This document shows, piece by piece, positions 47,459 to 60,163 of a stretch of DNA of 64,000 bases. Below the pieces are notes generated by a model. The model ran no database searches, was not told the DNA's origin, and worked only from the letters and a program-made list of their open reading frames with translations. The stretch spans positions 24,523,390 through 24,587,389 of the forward strand of contig CM055102.1 of NCBI GenBank assembly GCA_029204225.1, given 5' to 3'. The position numbers and the translations under genes are program-made. The DNA comes from Diphasiastrum complanatum. Taxonomy: Eukaryota > Streptophyta > Lycopodiopsida > Lycopodiales > Lycopodiaceae. How positions within the stretch are numbered: the first letter of the stretch is position 1; each line of letters opens with the position of its first letter.

Positions 47459-48242
47459 TTCATGCTTTGAAGAGGTGAGGGTGTATACATCATTAGATCA
47501 TCAGTGTTTTTGCTTGCAAGAACTCGGATTTGAGAGAGGGATTCAAACTCGCTGAGAAACAAGCAATCTGTGGATCATAAGTAGATCAAATCAAGGCTGA
47601 TCTGGTCCAGCAGAGCTCTGTACGGACAAAGAGCTCACACGTGTGAAATCAACCCTCATTAATGAGTGCTATTTCTCAATGATCCAAATTTGATGTTCTA
47701 TAGCTTGTTGGATAGGTATTGAAGAGTGAAATGTGTTGCTTGAGTTTTTAAATCAATTTGATTTGTTTTTAGGAGAGTTTTAGGCAATCAGAGAGTTTGA
47801 GAGGGTACTCAACTCATGGGATATGCCAAAGTGAGCACACATTTGTCTTTTTCACCATTTTCTTCATTTTTCATTGTCAATCAAGTAGAATTGGATAAAA
47901 GTGAGTGTTCTAAGGTCTTAGAATTTTCATTTCAAACATATTACTGTGTTTAAGTTGAAAGTAGGTTCCTAGAGAGTCTATCAGTACTTTGAAGCTCGTG
48001 GAAGAGATAGACTTCTTGCTTGCATGTGCTTCTTTTTTGTGACTCAAGCAAGATCCAAATTCAAGATAGATTGATTTTTTGTGTTGAGAATTTGTTCTCA
48101 CATCTGTTGCTAGATTTCATAGGTTGGACCAACATCAGTATTAGATCCTAGATTGAGATAGCAAGCAACATCCTTTCAACTCTATTTTTTATCACTACTA
48201 GAATTTCTCATAGAGAAGATCTCTTCATCTGGTTCACATTTC
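47459..48242 (+). other. Copia D untranslated leader
   Basis: No coding signal between PBS and gag, apart from a short antisense ORF without meaning. Confidence 0.6.
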
Positions 48243-49060
48243 TTGGAGCACAGTGAGAGATTAACATCTTCCAATTATGCAATGTGGAAGATCAGAATGG
48301 AATCATTATTGATTTTACGAGATGTAATGGATATTGTGAGTGGAGCTGAAGAAAAGCCTGCTACACCTAATGAAGCTGCAACATTTCACAAAAGAACCGG
48401 AATTGCCCTTCATTTTAGAAAAATGAATGTAACCAATGAAGTGTTAAGAGATATCAGTACATGCACCACTGCCAAGGAAGCTTGGGATACTCTAAAAACA
48501 ATCTATGAAATCAAAAATACTTCTAGATTGCTTACACTTAGAAACCAAATATTTCTAAGTTATTAGAGAGTAGATGAGAGTGCTTCATCATATGTCATGA
48601 GAGTTAAGGATCTTCATCAAAAGTTAGCTGGTATTGGTGATGCTCTTAAGAACACTGAACTTGTTCAAGTAGTCCTAAATGGACTTAGAGATGAGTATGA
48701 CAATATTGTGCAGACTTATGCTGTCAGGGAGGATCTTCCATCCTTGGAAACACTGCAAGGTGTCCTCATTGCTGAAGAAAGCAAGCAAGAGAACAAGATG
48801 CTGAGGATCAACAGACTTTCATTGAAAGTTGTTGGAGATGACAAAGCACTCTTCATCAGAGACAAGTCAAGAGGCAAGGGCAAAGGACAACAACACTTCA
48901 AGAAGGACAAAGCCAAAGAAGGTGGTGAGGATTTGTCCTCACAAGCTGCAACATCTAGTGGCAAGAAGAAGCTGTCAAAGATCGTATTTTTTCTATGGCA
49001 AGAAAGGACACTATACATCAAACTATTTCAAGAAGAAGAACCAATCTAAGCAAGCTAACC
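48243..49060 (+). pseudogene. Copia D gag
   Basis: The reading frame MEHSERLTSSNYAMWKIRME and TTAKEAWDTLKTIYE is the UBN2-type copia Gag. An in-frame stop occurs at 48565 (after RNQIFLSY). The frame resumes with VMRVKDLHQKLAGIGDAL and ends in a Lys-rich tail. After a frameshift near 48985 comes a damaged zinc knuckle (FFYGKKGHYTSNYFKKK), in which two Cys positions are Tyr. Gag packages the element RNA; this copy is inactive. Confidence 0.88.
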
Positions 49061-49387
49061 TTACTAATGAGGATGAGTGTGAGGGTGTTGAGAGTGAAAG
49101 AGAGGATTCACTAATGATGTCTACTTTTTCATCTTTTCCTTTTAAGAATGAAGAAGTCTGGTGGATAGATAGTGGGGCTAGTTCCCATATGTTAGTTCTA
49201 GGAACTCTTTCACTAATCTCATGCCTTATCTAGGTGCAAAAAGATCAATCTATACTGCTAATGATGTAGAGTGTAGAATTGAAGGAATAGGTAGTATTCC
49301 ATTGCATGCATCATCATCAAAATCTTTGACAAGTGTATAATCTCAAGAGAAAATGAAGTTATTGCTAGAGGATCTAGAATTGGTAAG
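49060..49387 (+). pseudogene. Copia D protease
   Basis: VWWIDSGASSHM carries the DSGA catalytic motif of copia proteases. The frame stops at 49233. Fragments after it (YTANDVECRIEGIGSIP, 49250-49310) are out of frame. It sits between gag and integrase as expected. Confidence 0.82.
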
Positions 49388-50570
49388 TTGTACAAACTAG
49401 ATTCTAGGGAGAGTGCTAACATTTCAGATATTGCTTATGAGACCAAGGTTCTTCAGGAAGATCGGTGGCACAAGAGATTGGGTCATCCCAATTTCAAAGC
49501 CATGCAATCTATGGTCAAGGAAGGAAAAGTTGTTGGACTATCAAAGACACTGTCAAAGGAGCTTCTACCTTGTAAAGCTTGTGTGTTGGCAAAATCACAC
49601 AGAAGGCCTTTTCCTAGATCAAGTATCAAGACAAAGCAACCATTTGAACTTGTGTACTCTGATGTTCATTTCTCATCAACTAAGAGGAAAGGAGGAGCAA
49701 ATTGCTTTGTCTCTTTTGTAGATGATTATACAAGATATTCTTGGATGTATATGTCGTCTTCTAAAGCCATGGTCTATGATTACTTTCAAAGCTTATGTAG
49801 AAAAGCGGTTTCCTTTCAAGTTGAAAGCTTTGAGAAGTGATAGTGGAGGAGAATACACCTCCAATAAGTTTAAAGACTTTTGTGAGAGAGAGCGTATTCA
49901 AAGAGAGTTTTCTTGTTCATATACTCTTCAGCAAAACGGAGTTGATGAGAGAAAAAATAGAACTTTGTGTGAATGTGCAAAAGCCATTAGGCTAGAAGCT
50001 TCTCTGCCTAAAAAATTTGGGGAGAGGCAGTTGCATGTGCAAACTATCTTTGTAATAGGCTTCCAAATCTTGCAATAGGAGAAAAGACACCATTTGAGAT
50101 GTTGTATAAGAAAAAGCCTAAGGTAGATCATCTTAGAATTTTTGGCTGTGTATGCTTTGTGCATGTGCCTCTAGAAACTAGGAAGAAGGAAGATCCTAGT
50201 GCTGTAAAAGGAATTTTTGTAGGATATGCATCTACAAAAAAAGCATACAAAGTTTATTTACCCTCTACTGACAAGAATGTTGTCAGTAGAGATGTGATCT
50301 TCCATGAAGATCAGAAGTTTAACTTGGATGATGCACAGATCAAGGAGACTCATGCAAGATCTACAATCATCAATCTTGATGCTGCTCAAGAAGAGGTGAG
50401 GTCGAGGCTTGAGGAGGAGCAAATTCAAGCTACCACACCAAGAAGATCTACACGAGCAAGATTTGAGCCAAGGAGGCTCACATATGATGAAGAAGGAAGG
50501 CAAGTGGAAGGTGAAACTTACTATCATGCTCTCTTCATATCAGATGAAGAGCCTAAAGATGTCTAAGAAG
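49388..50570 (+). pseudogene. Copia D integrase
   Basis: GAG-pre-integrase zinc finger: DRWHKRLGHPNFKAM and LLPCKACVLAKSHRRPF (H-H-C-C complete). Catalytic region: FELVYSDVHF with the first Asp; after a frameshift near 49800, LKALRSDSGGEYTSNKF with the second Asp. The catalytic Glu region reads LQQNGVDERKNRTL (usually NGVAERKNR). The C-terminal part 50099-50566 has HLRIFGCVCFVHVP, GIFVGYASTKKAYKVY and RRSTRARFEPRRL. Three frame changes. Confidence 0.9.
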
Positions 50571-51291
50571 CTCTTCAATCCAAAGAGTAAGTTGAAGCAA
50601 TGACCCAAGAGTTTGAACCCTTGACGTCAAAGAACACATAGGAGCTTGCGGAGCCACCAAACAACATGCATGTGATTGGATGGAAGTGGGTATTCAGAAT
50701 CAAGTATAATCATGATGGATCTATCAATAAGTATAAAGCAAGACTTTGTGCCAAAGGCTACTCACAGATCAAAGGTCTTGACTATGAAGACACCTTTGCA
50801 CCAGTTGCAAAGATGGTAACAATTCGAATACTCATATCTCTTGCATGTTTTCACAAATGGAGTATGTTCCAACTTTATGTTTCTAATGCATTTCTCAATG
50901 GTTACCTTGAGGAGGAGATTTACCTGGAGCAGCCTCCAGGTTTTGTGAAGGAAGGTGATAAATCAAAAGTTTGTCTTTTGTTTAAAAGTATGGACTAAAA
51001 CAGGCACAAAGGTCTTGGTATGCAAGGCTCAACTCCTATCTCATATCACTCAGATTTTGTCTAAGTGAATATGACCCCTCATTGTATTATAAGTTTGTAG
51101 ATAGCTTTGTAATTATTCTTCTCATCTATGTAGATGATATCATTCTTTGTGGAAACAATGAGAAATTAGATGAAGAAACTAAGCATGCACTTGGTACTAA
51201 GTTTAAAATGCAGGACTTAGGAGTTCTTCACTATATTATAGGCCTTGAAATAGATTTTTGGAAAGGTCATGCATTCAATAAGTTAAAGTAG
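50571..51291 (+). pseudogene. Copia D reverse transcriptase
   Basis: IGWKWVFRIKYNHDGSINK, ARLCAKGYSQIKGLDYEDTF, NAFLNGYLEEEIYLEQPPGF; after a stop near 50998, the catalytic box IILLIYVDDIILCGNN (YVDD intact) and KMQDLGVLHYIIGLEI. The stop at 51291 breaks it before RNase H. It would copy the RNA into cDNA if intact. Confidence 0.9.
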
Positions 51292-51293
51292 AT

Positions 51294-52094
51294 ATGCACT
51301 TTCCATGCTCAGGAAATTCTAGTATGGAAAACTGTAAAGGCATAGATACACCTATGGAGCACACTGTAAAAGTTCCTATGAAAGATGATGAAAAATCCTT
51401 TGAGGACATCACTCTTTATAGGAGTCTTATTGGCTCACTTATTTGGTTAACAGTGACTAGGCCCGATCTAAGCTTTTGTGTTCATAAGCTAAGTCAACAC
51501 ATGTAGGATCCAAAGTTATATCATTGGAAGTTGGATAAAAGAGTCTTGAGGTATATATCGTCTACCTTGGATTATGGATTATTCTACAAAGGAGAAGATC
51601 TGACTTTGATTGCTTTTTCAAATTCAGATTTGCAGGAGACAGGTTGGATAGGAAATCCACAAGTTCTTACACTATATTTCTTGGAGGGAACTTGGTTTCT
51701 TGGCTATCAAAGAAGCAGGCAACTATTTCCTTATCATCCTGTGAAGCTGAATACAAATCTCTTACAACCACAACAAAGGAGGTTTTATGGATTAAAAGAC
51801 TACTTTTGGAGCTAAAGTGTTATGCAGATGAAGATCTTTCAATAATCAAGAATGATAAGCATTTCTGCTCAAGCTCTTGCAAATAATCCAGTCTTTCATG
51901 CAAGGAGCAAACATATTGAAGTGGCTCATCATTTTGTAAGAGAAAAAGTCATTGGGAGAGAGATCTCATTGGAACATGTTGCATCTTCAGATTGTGTTGC
52001 AGATCTTCTCACCAAACCTCTACTCAAGAGTGTCTTTATGAAGATGAGGTCTAATCTTGGCCTAATTTTGAATTCTATGTTGATAGGCACATAA
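51294..52094 (+). pseudogene. Copia D RNase H
   Basis: YRSLIGSLIWLTVTRPDLSF, then FSNSDLQETGWIGN (the usual DSDWAG motif is altered). A frameshift leads to TISLSSCEAEYKSLTTTTKE and finally ARSKHIEVAHHFVREKV and CVADLLTKPLLKSVFMKMR with a stop at 52094. The 3' LTR begins 12 bp later, after a short AAGAAAG polypurine tract. Confidence 0.9.
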
Positions 52095-52106
52095 ATTTTA
52101 AGAAAG

Positions 52107-52480
52107 TGGACTCTCCATGCAACTCCACTGTAGGAATTCAAGTCTCACTCATGTAGGGTAAGCTTGGCATGTTTTTCCATATTGTGAATAATGAGATTTT
52201 GGTGTTTTGGACTCATTCTCTCTCTACTCGAGTTTTTCATGATTGATTTTCTCTCTCTATTCGAGAGCAACCTCTTTTTCCCATACTGAACACTTAGAAT
52301 TATTTCTGACATTTATTTCTCATAGTGAGGAGTTAGATTTTTTCATCAGATGTATGCCATTGTGCTCTTGACATAGATTTTTCAAGCATATTGTTCTTTG
52401 ATCAATCTTGTGCAATCACAACACCTCAGTAAGATCCTGTAGGGTGTGTGGTGAAGTTCACACATGCTAAAAACTTCACA
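52107..52480 (+). repeat. Copia D 3' LTR
   Basis: Starts TGGACTCTCCATG, ends CTTCACA at 52480. Most differences from the 5' LTR are T where the 5' LTR has C, or A where it has G, as expected from deamination of methylated C. Confidence 0.93.
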
Positions 52481-52870
52481 CACCATTGTCACTCCTCAAG
52501 CACTTGATCTTTGTGAAAAATTGGTTCTCCCTTGCATTCTTGAACTTGACAAAGACATCATACACTTCATCTTTGCTCTTTAGTAGATAGATCCAACAAA
52601 ATCTACTAAAATCATCAATGAATGTTACATACATCTTAGCTCCACTATTGCTAATTGTAGTAAATCCATGAATATCCGAATGTTCAAGCTGAAAAGGCTT
52701 TGTAGATCTAGAAATAGATCTAGTATAAGGTAGTCTATGTGACTTAGACAAAGCACAAGACTCATAAACATGCTTGACATCACTTAAGGAACTTGGAAGA
52801 CCAATCACAACCTTCTTCCTTGGCATTACCTCCAATGACTTGAAGTTGAGGTATCTCATCCTTTTGTGCC
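52481..52870 (-). pseudogene. Copia E integrase N-terminal part, cut by copia D
   Basis: VWHKRMRYLNFKSL (the second zinc-binding His is Tyr), VYESCALSKSHRLPY (a Cys replaced by Tyr), FQLEHSDIHGF with the first catalytic Asp, MYVTFIDDFSRFCWIYLLKS, and KIKCLRSDNG with the second. The sequence ends there against the copia D 3' LTR. Its remaining integrase and RT are absent from the window. Confidence 0.88.
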
Positions 52871-53320
52871 AAACCTCTTGAATAGAAATTTGCTCCCTTG
52901 CAACACATCCACTTGGTTAGCAATAACACAAGCATCTAGTTTGAACAAATTCCCTTGTCTTTTACCTTTTCCAATCAAGACATCCTTCCTTTTGATCAAA
53001 CAAGCATCTCCATCAAACTCCATCTTGAGGCCTTTACTTAGCACTTGGCTCACACTAAACAAATTCTTGGTAATAGATGGAATAAACAAGACATCCTCCA
53101 AATGAACATTTCTATTTGTAGAGAGAGAAATAGGAATTGTGCCAATCCCTTTGATTGCACACTCACCATCATTGGCCTTGTAGATCACCCTCTTGTCATC
53201 TCCATATGCCAACAAAGAAGTGAAGTACTCTTTGTGAAAGGTCATGTGTGAACTTGCTCCACTATCAATCAACCAAGGATCTAGATCTCCATCATTAGCA
53301 AGCATACATGAAGACATCAA
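52856..53320 (-). pseudogene. Copia E protease
   Basis: DPWLIDSGASSHMTFHKEYF carries the DSGA motif. It is followed by CAIKGIGTIPISL, VLFIPSITKNLFSVSQVLSK and FKLDACV, the standard copia protease-to-integrase spacer. A one-base shift near 52870 separates it from integrase; otherwise the frame is open for 154 residues. Confidence 0.88.
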
Positions 53321-54164
53321 ATAGCATCATCATTTGCATCTTGAACATCCAAACCATCCTCATCAAGAGTAAGATTACCTTGCTTGTCTCCTTGATCTCT
53401 CTTCTTCTTGTAGCACTCACTTGCAAAGTGTCCTTTGATGCCACAATATAAGCACTTGAGCTTTGATCTATTCTTCTCTTTCCCACTTGAAGAAGCATCC
53501 ACTTGATCTTGCCCTTTAGACCACTTACTTTTGGTTTTGCCCTTGAATTTGCCCTTTGTGAACATAGCATCCTCTTGAAGTGTCGATGTACATCCACTTC
53601 TTGCTTGAAGCCTATATTCCTCATTGATCAAGATCTCTTGAAGATCCATCAAACTTGGCAAAGTCTTTTGAATAGCAATACTTTGAACAATGTTAGCATG
53701 AGCATCCAACAAGCCATTAAGAATCACTTGAATAAGCTCTCCTTCCTTAATGCTTTCATCTATGCAAGCTAACTCATCATTCAATGCTTTCATTCTCAAA
53801 ACAAAAGTACTTGGACTTTCTTCATTCTTTTTCAAACAGGAAAAGATTTGCCTTCTTAGAGTCAACACTCTAGAAGTAGACTTGGATTCATAAAGCTTCT
53901 TAAATGCAAAGATGATGTGCACTTACCAACTTCCTTGAGAAGTTCATTGGTAACATTCATCTTTATCATGTGTAGAGCCTTCTTGGCCCTCTTGTCATAC
54001 CTCATTTGATCTTGTTGTGTTGCTAGTCTCTCCTCCAAACCTACAACAATATCCAGAACATCATTCATCTCAAGAAGTGACTCCATCCTCACTTTCCACA
54101 ATGAATAGCTACTTGAGGTAAGCCTATCATTGGCTTCCAACATGACTCCAATTGAGGTTGTCAT
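53317..54164 (-). pseudogene. Copia E gag
   Basis: MTTSIGVMLEANDRLTSSSY and SLWKVRMESLLEMNDVLDIV begin a UBN2-type Gag. After a frameshift near 53900 comes KLYESKSTSRVLTLRRQIFS, then a good zinc knuckle (CLYCGIKGHFASEC, CX2CX4HX4C) and an Asp-rich end (DEDGLDVQDANDD). Clearly related to copia D Gag. Apart from the frameshift this is the best-preserved Gag in the window. Confidence 0.9.
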
Positions 54165-54761
54165 GTAGCAATGACCTGATCTTTTCTTTCAACATGTTTC
54201 AATTCACAAAGCACTCCTTTGAACAACAACAAATGCTTTCAAAAGAAACCACCAAGATTTGAAACTATCTCACAAATTCTCTTCTAGCACTTATACTAAG
54301 CAAATCAACACATAGAATCATGGAATCTTGATCAACCTATGATCTATCCTCAATCTAATGACTTTTGCTACTTCCTAAGATTGAAACACACTCAAATTAA
54401 GACCAGCAACCTCAGTATCTAGAGATCCAATCAAAATTAGGGTTTTGACAAAATCACAAAAAATTGACTATTTCAAATCTACATGCAAATGTTGAAAATT
54501 TGATATGCAATCTATAAGCCACCACTTAGGCTGATCCAATGATCCAAAAATTGGCCAAATCTAGTATGTGAATTCAAAAAAGTAATTGATCAAGTATATT
54601 GACCCATATAGTGTTTTGATCTGCAAAAAATCCAATCTACAAAAGCAAAAAACTCAATTTTGGTGTAGAATCCTCTCTAGCATGCTCTAGACTTGATATC
54701 TTTACCAAATCATTGATAGATCTGATTTCCTCCTTCATAACCTGAAACACAAGCTCTGATA
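54165..54761 (-). other. Copia E leader
   Basis: Non-coding sequence between PBS and gag. No other features seen. Confidence 0.65.
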
Positions 54762-54774
54762 CCATGTGAAAGAT
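54762..54774 (-). other. Copia E primer-binding site
   Basis: The minus strand reads TGGTATCAGAGCT directly after the LTR end, matching the initiator-Met PBS. Confidence 0.93.
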
Positions 54775-55417
54775 CTCATATCCTTAAGATCCAATCTACT
54801 TGAATGTTCTTTGGTTAGAAAGAGAAATACACTACCAATCTCACCAATGTAGAAAAATCAGCATCTACACACAAAATGAGATGCAAACACCAATAGAACT
54901 TGATCAAACTTGAATGAGATAAAAAAATATTGTTGCTATCCTCCATACAAAACCAGCAAGCTACTGTATTTCACACGTGTGGATCCAAAAATAGCAAATA
55001 TAGATCATTCTACACATAGAATTGCAAGCAACCACCAAGATAGTGCACCAATGGATAATAGAACCCAAGAGAACCATGTATAAGCATGAAATGAGATAGA
55101 GAAGAGAGAAGATCACTTTCTCCATGAGTTACATCCTTTTATAACAGGTCCAAACCCTATTTGGCCACTTGGCTTTCCCACCAAAATGCTAACCCTACTA
55201 ATTTTGGGTCTAGATTCAATGTACCCAACTATTCAAATTTGAATCTACTCAAACTCGCATTCTAACTTTCCCACACTTTCAAAAAGTGTTTATTCAAATG
55301 AAATTTAGACTAATGAACTTTGAAAAGTCAACCTCTAAGTCTAAAACAAGTTTTGGCCTCAATATGCCAAATATGAAAATATAGCAAAATGTGATGAAAC
55401 TAGTTGAATCTTTCACA
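54775..55417 (-). repeat. Copia E 5' LTR
   Basis: Homologous to 45268-45868. Left edge TGTGAAAG abuts the PBS, right edge TTTCACA abuts the CATGG duplication. Confidence 0.93.
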
Positions 55418-55422
55418 CATGG
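55418..55422. other. Target-site duplication of copia E (right)
   Basis: CATGG, identical to 45263-45267. Confidence 0.9.
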
Positions 55423-56440
55423 AGCAGATGACTATGAGATGACAACACCACAACAAGGAATGTCTTTTACATGGGAGTGTACTTGCTAGCCTTTGTTGTC
55501 AAAACCTCATATTCCTATTGCTTCGTTTATTCTATTGGGTCGATCCTCTAGATGTATTCCTTGTGAAGAGAGAAGAAAAGTGTAGTTGTCAACCCTTGAT
55601 GAAGGTTTTTTCAAATGAGAATGGTCGATTTGTGAATAACGAGCAATAGTAATGGGATGAACTAGGCAAGAGGGGAATTCCTACCATGTTGATGCAGGCT
55701 CTAACCCGCTCCATTAACATTTTTGGGGCTTGGCTCCTGGGTTAAGTTTGGCCTAACTTTGTAGATTTCTACTTAGAATATGCACTATGCTAGGAGTGAT
55801 GTGTGCTATATGTGTCAGTTTGTAAAAATGGGTCAAGGCCACCAAGTTGAGTTGGATAAGAGTGTATATTGAGGCCATTTTGAAGGAGGCTCAAAACCCT
55901 GAGTGTTGCATCATTGAATTCTTGGAGGAATGTGCTCCCGTCGTATTACTCAATTGGTACAATGTACAGTTGTGCATAAAAAATGGTAGTTTTGAGAGTT
56001 AAAGTTAATGCTAGGTTTATTAGCATGATAATGCATTACAACCTCAAAAAATGAAGACTGGAAATTTTTCTCAATGTTCACTTTGTTATTCTTTTATGTG
56101 CCTCCATTTGATGTCTACCATAATTATATCTACATCTTTTTCTTGATGCTTTGCACATGGTTTGTGTACTTGATTGCACATGGATGCAAATTAGGTTACT
56201 ATTTTTTAATTCTTCTCATAGCAATGAGTGCACATGTTTTATGGGCTCCCTTTTGAATTATGTTTGCATTTGTACAAGAGAACTAGCAAATTTTATTGGC
56301 ATTATTTGTCAAATTGAGTTAAAGGAACAATTAGATTGTGCAAAAATTCACATGATTTGATCAAGATTAGTTTTTTGACACATTTATTCTCATTCGACAT
56401 TTAACGTACAAGTGCAAAATCATCAGTAAGATATCAAAGT
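55423..56440. other. No gene seen
   Basis: Continuation of the DNA into which copia E inserted. Short ORFs only, no recognised family. Confidence 0.5.
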
Positions 56441-56449
56441 ATCATTTCC

Positions 56450-56640
56450 ATATTAGCTAGGCACTAGTGTCCATATAGCAATTGACAATTTTTTTTGCAC
56501 CAACATTAAGCAAGTAGCAATCTTATATAAAAATATCATCTTTACATGAGATAGGCACTAGTGCCCATGTATTAAATAACACATTTGTTTTTGCATCCAT
56601 GTTAAGCCACTAGTAGTCGATATATACAACATTTACAATA
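56450..56640. repeat. Two-copy imperfect tandem repeat
   Basis: Units of about 100 bp share TAGGCACTAGTG(T/C)CCAT, a TTTTTTTGCA(C/T)C block and ATGTTAAGC/CATTAAGC, then AGTAG (starts near 56456 and 56555). Confidence 0.7.
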
Positions 56641-59600
56641 TGACCATGCCGAATCCTTAGGCTTTAGAGCACAAGGCTCCAAAGCATCACTACACAATGG
56701 TTGGAGTTTGACTCTACACCTTCCTCCAACTGAACCACTACAATGGACTAAATTAACTTTTCATGTGCAAGGCAAAGTTGAATCAAGTTTTTTTTTTCTT
56801 GTCATAGGAATACCACTTTACTAGCAAAACAAGTACAAGATATGCATATTCATTGGCTATGAGCGTAAGTCATTTTTGTTAGGGCTTTAGCGATACATTT
56901 TGGCTATCCAAAAGTAATGTTACTCTTTATAACATCATAATCACTAATCAAGTCTTATGGGATTAAAAAGCATGTTATTTAGCATTCACCTTCCACCCAA
57001 AGCTCACACTAATAGTTGGCCTAGTTTCATATGTAGAGAGTCAACATGAGATGTTAGTTGAAATTCCGATAGGATCTAGTGCAGTATACAGATCACATCA
57101 CACAATCACCATAGCCACTCCTCACAAGCTCTCAAAGATGGCACAACAAAAGTTAAGTCTATTATGAAAAAACACCATATATATAGCAAAGCCCCAAATT
57201 GCATGGGCTCAACAGGTGTCACTAAACTGGCCTACCATCTGCCAAGGCCCAATATGGCCACATATACTGACAAACCCAGGACATGCCCCTAAGTATAGCA
57301 TAATGAACTCAAAATCACTGTATAGGCTAATTTCTTCCGTGTGGCTACCCGGCTAACCCAAGTAGTCATCTACGAGATCAGTGCCCGATCAATATATCCC
57401 AACAGGTCACGTCCTAAACACAATTGAATACAGCAAATATAATTAACTGTACACTAATCACAATATCACATTTAGAGCTTACATAAAATGTATATCAGAT
57501 TAACTCTGATTTCTAACTCTCTCCCTTAAGCTCAAATGTGATAAGAGCGAAAAAAAAAAATTTGTAGCAACGTCTGGAGTGTCCAAAATATGTTATGCAT
57601 GTCCTGCTACTCTGTACTTGACTCACACTCAAGCACACCAACAAACCACCAGGTTTGACTCACAAATTATCATGCAAACACAATGCTCATATAGAGAGTC
57701 TACCACACTCTCGATCAACTGACTCGTCCCCAATCCGACATGAACACAAGTGGACCACATGAGCGACATGGCTCAAACTGAGGAAATCCCACTACCACCA
57801 TGAGACTTACATCCTCCATCTAGCTAGGCTGACATCCTATCAGACACTTACAGGCACAAACCTATAAAGCTGACATAGATGAGCAACTGAGGCTCAACCT
57901 GAAGAAATCTTACTGCCACCATAAGACTATACCCTCACCGGATAAACAGCTAGTAGACAATGACAAGTCAATGAGCATAAAATGACTACTTCGTTTCACT
58001 ATAGCAAATGCACAACCACATAAAACTCTGACTCAGATATAGACTTTCGTGACAAGGTAACATGCAAGCCCAAACACACTCATGCAAACCAACATGAATG
58101 ATAAAGTGTCAAATACACGACCAAGGCCTGCCCATAAGTGGTATTTAGTCGTACCAACACCTATGCCACTTGTAGATCTGCTGCTACACCACTGGTCACC
58201 AAATCAGGTCTCCAGCCATGGCCTGCACCTATAACCAAGATGCCCTCATGTCCAAGCATATCACATAGATGTCCTTATACATCATCCAATATCAACCATC
58301 TCGAACCAATGAGCGCTCCAAGCCTCATCTCTGATGTATCTCCCAAACAAAGCCATGCTCCAAGATGCTTTGCCTTGACATCCTATCCAATAAGCCTTGA
58401 AAGTTGATCCCCATCCATTCCCCATGCTCCAAGCACAAGAGTTTACCAAGGACTCAATGAATGAATGTACGCAAAATCTCACCATAGACTATATCTGAGT
58501 AGCTCGCCTATCTCCCAGAGATACTGATGATGATCTGCATGTCCTACATCCCATGTAGGTTCAACTTTCCATGCTTGAAGTTGCCAACTTTGATTTGACC
58601 AGTCTATAGGCCTCCCACCAAGGAGCCTATCTCACCAACACTGTATCCATCATAGCATCCAAGCCAAAGCAAATGCAAACTAGATCCACTATCGTGATGA
58701 ATAACTCACCCACAATCCATAGCATATCAGGTAGGATAGCTCCAGAACCTTGTACCCTATACCATCTGATCACCAAGTATCCATTACCCGCTGATAGCTC
58801 CCCAAGAATCTGTCCACCTGTAGTGCAACTAGACTCCAACTAGATCTAACCAAAAATTGCATTCTGCTTACCAAATAATGATGGATAGAAACAACATGTG
58901 ATGCCAACCTGGAGATCACTATGCATATAACCATGCAGCTCACCTGACAAAGTATCAACTGTCACTCCCTGAGTAACCATCTCCATCCCTGTTGGCTCAC
59001 AACCATGGGCATGCTGGATCCACATCACCCTATAATGCACTCTATGCCCTCAAAATATGTACCACCTCTAGGTACACTCCATGCCACCTACCTCCAAGTA
59101 GGCATGACCCATCCCTAGGTCATCACACATAATGCACCAGCTGAAGAACATCATCCATACATCAAATGACATGTCATACTTGAGCAACTGTAGCATCTCC
59201 TTGAGTGCCACCCCAATGGACTCGTCATCCACATACTATGCTCACCTTATGTCTCCGAACCCGGTCACCAGCCGAACTCCAAAGCATCACTTGCTCCACT
59301 TGTCTCCTAACATCTGCTAGCTCTCCATGGCTATGTGCCACCCGACACCATGCCAGCGCAAGCATATCCCTGAGTCATCGCTCACGGGATTCCGAGACCA
59401 CTGTCTCCCTGATTGTATTGAGGTATATGGCTCTGAGTGACTCCCTCTAGGCTTATCCCTCATCTCACCACTTGAGAATCAGCACCATGGAAATTCCAAC
59501 ACCTGTGCCAAGCCTAGGGTCCTGCAAATACAGCCAACTGCATGAAAGCTATAGGTAGCTTATCCACGCCCATGATGGTAGATGTCTCCCCATCGATGTC

Positions 59601-60163
59601 AATGTCCAAAACTGGCCCCCTACTGTAATGCCATTCTGTACTCCCAAATGAGCACACTATGAAGTCCTCACCATCAGTGTCCCCTCCAGTAGATCGCTAG
59701 CAAAACACTCATCATAGTGTTTGCCCTCTGATTACACCCCGTGCGATCTCCATCAGCTCTCCAACCTAGAGCTGGCTCACAAATCTTCATGCTTTGTCCA
59801 TTTGCATTTACAGCATCCCGATTCCATCATGAATCCCACATGTAAGTCCTGTCCATCCAAAGACTCAGGTCCAATATGAAATAGCTGCCCCTTGATGATC
59901 ATCCCATGTCATCCTGCAGTGCTATCCCTACCAGGTATTCCAATGCCATCCATGATCACAAAGATCTGAGCATCTACCCTGTAGTACCCACCTGTATTCC
60001 CCCAAGCTAGCTCTAAGCTGCTCCTATGTTCCAAACCACTCCCTGAGAATACATTGAGATGTGAACTTCAAAGCCACCATCAAGTTTCTCACATGACTGT
60101 GCATGCCAATATCCCTCCAAGTGACCATGTGAGATCTTCCATGGCCCAAACCAAACGATCTGT
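56641..60163. other. About 3.5 kb of unassigned, compositionally distinct DNA
   Basis: No gene recognised on either strand. From about 57200 the composition shifts to C-rich on the plus strand (frequent CCATGCTCCAAG, CACCATGAGAC-type strings). A direct duplication of about 110 bp lies at 57755-57935 (ACTGAGG...GAAATC(C/T)(C/T)ACT(A/G)CCACCAT(A/G)AGACT). Minus-strand ORFs of 60-80 codons occur but show no domain. It may be a decayed long leader or LTR. Confidence 0.4.

Larger units (their letters stand above)
47074..52480 (+). mobile_element. Copia D, nested in copia E
   Basis: LTRs 47074-47446 and 52107-52480 (373/374 bp), PBS at 47447, and gag-pol in plus orientation with stops and frameshifts. 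The right end cuts copia E integrase exactly after its RSDNGG codons. No matching target duplication was found: left flank TCAAG, right flank CACCA. Confidence 0.92.
45268..55417 (-). mobile_element. Copia E, with nested copia D; target duplication CATGG
   Basis: Two LTRs of the same family, 45268-45868 and 54775-55417, lie in the same orientation. They are flanked by identical 5-bp duplications CATGG (45263-45267 and 55418-55422). The ends are TGTGAAAG...CTTTCACA. PBS and polypurine tract place the 5' end on the right. The 10.15 kb span includes copia D (47074-52480). Without D, E is about 4.7 kb and lacks most of integrase and RT. Confidence 0.92.
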
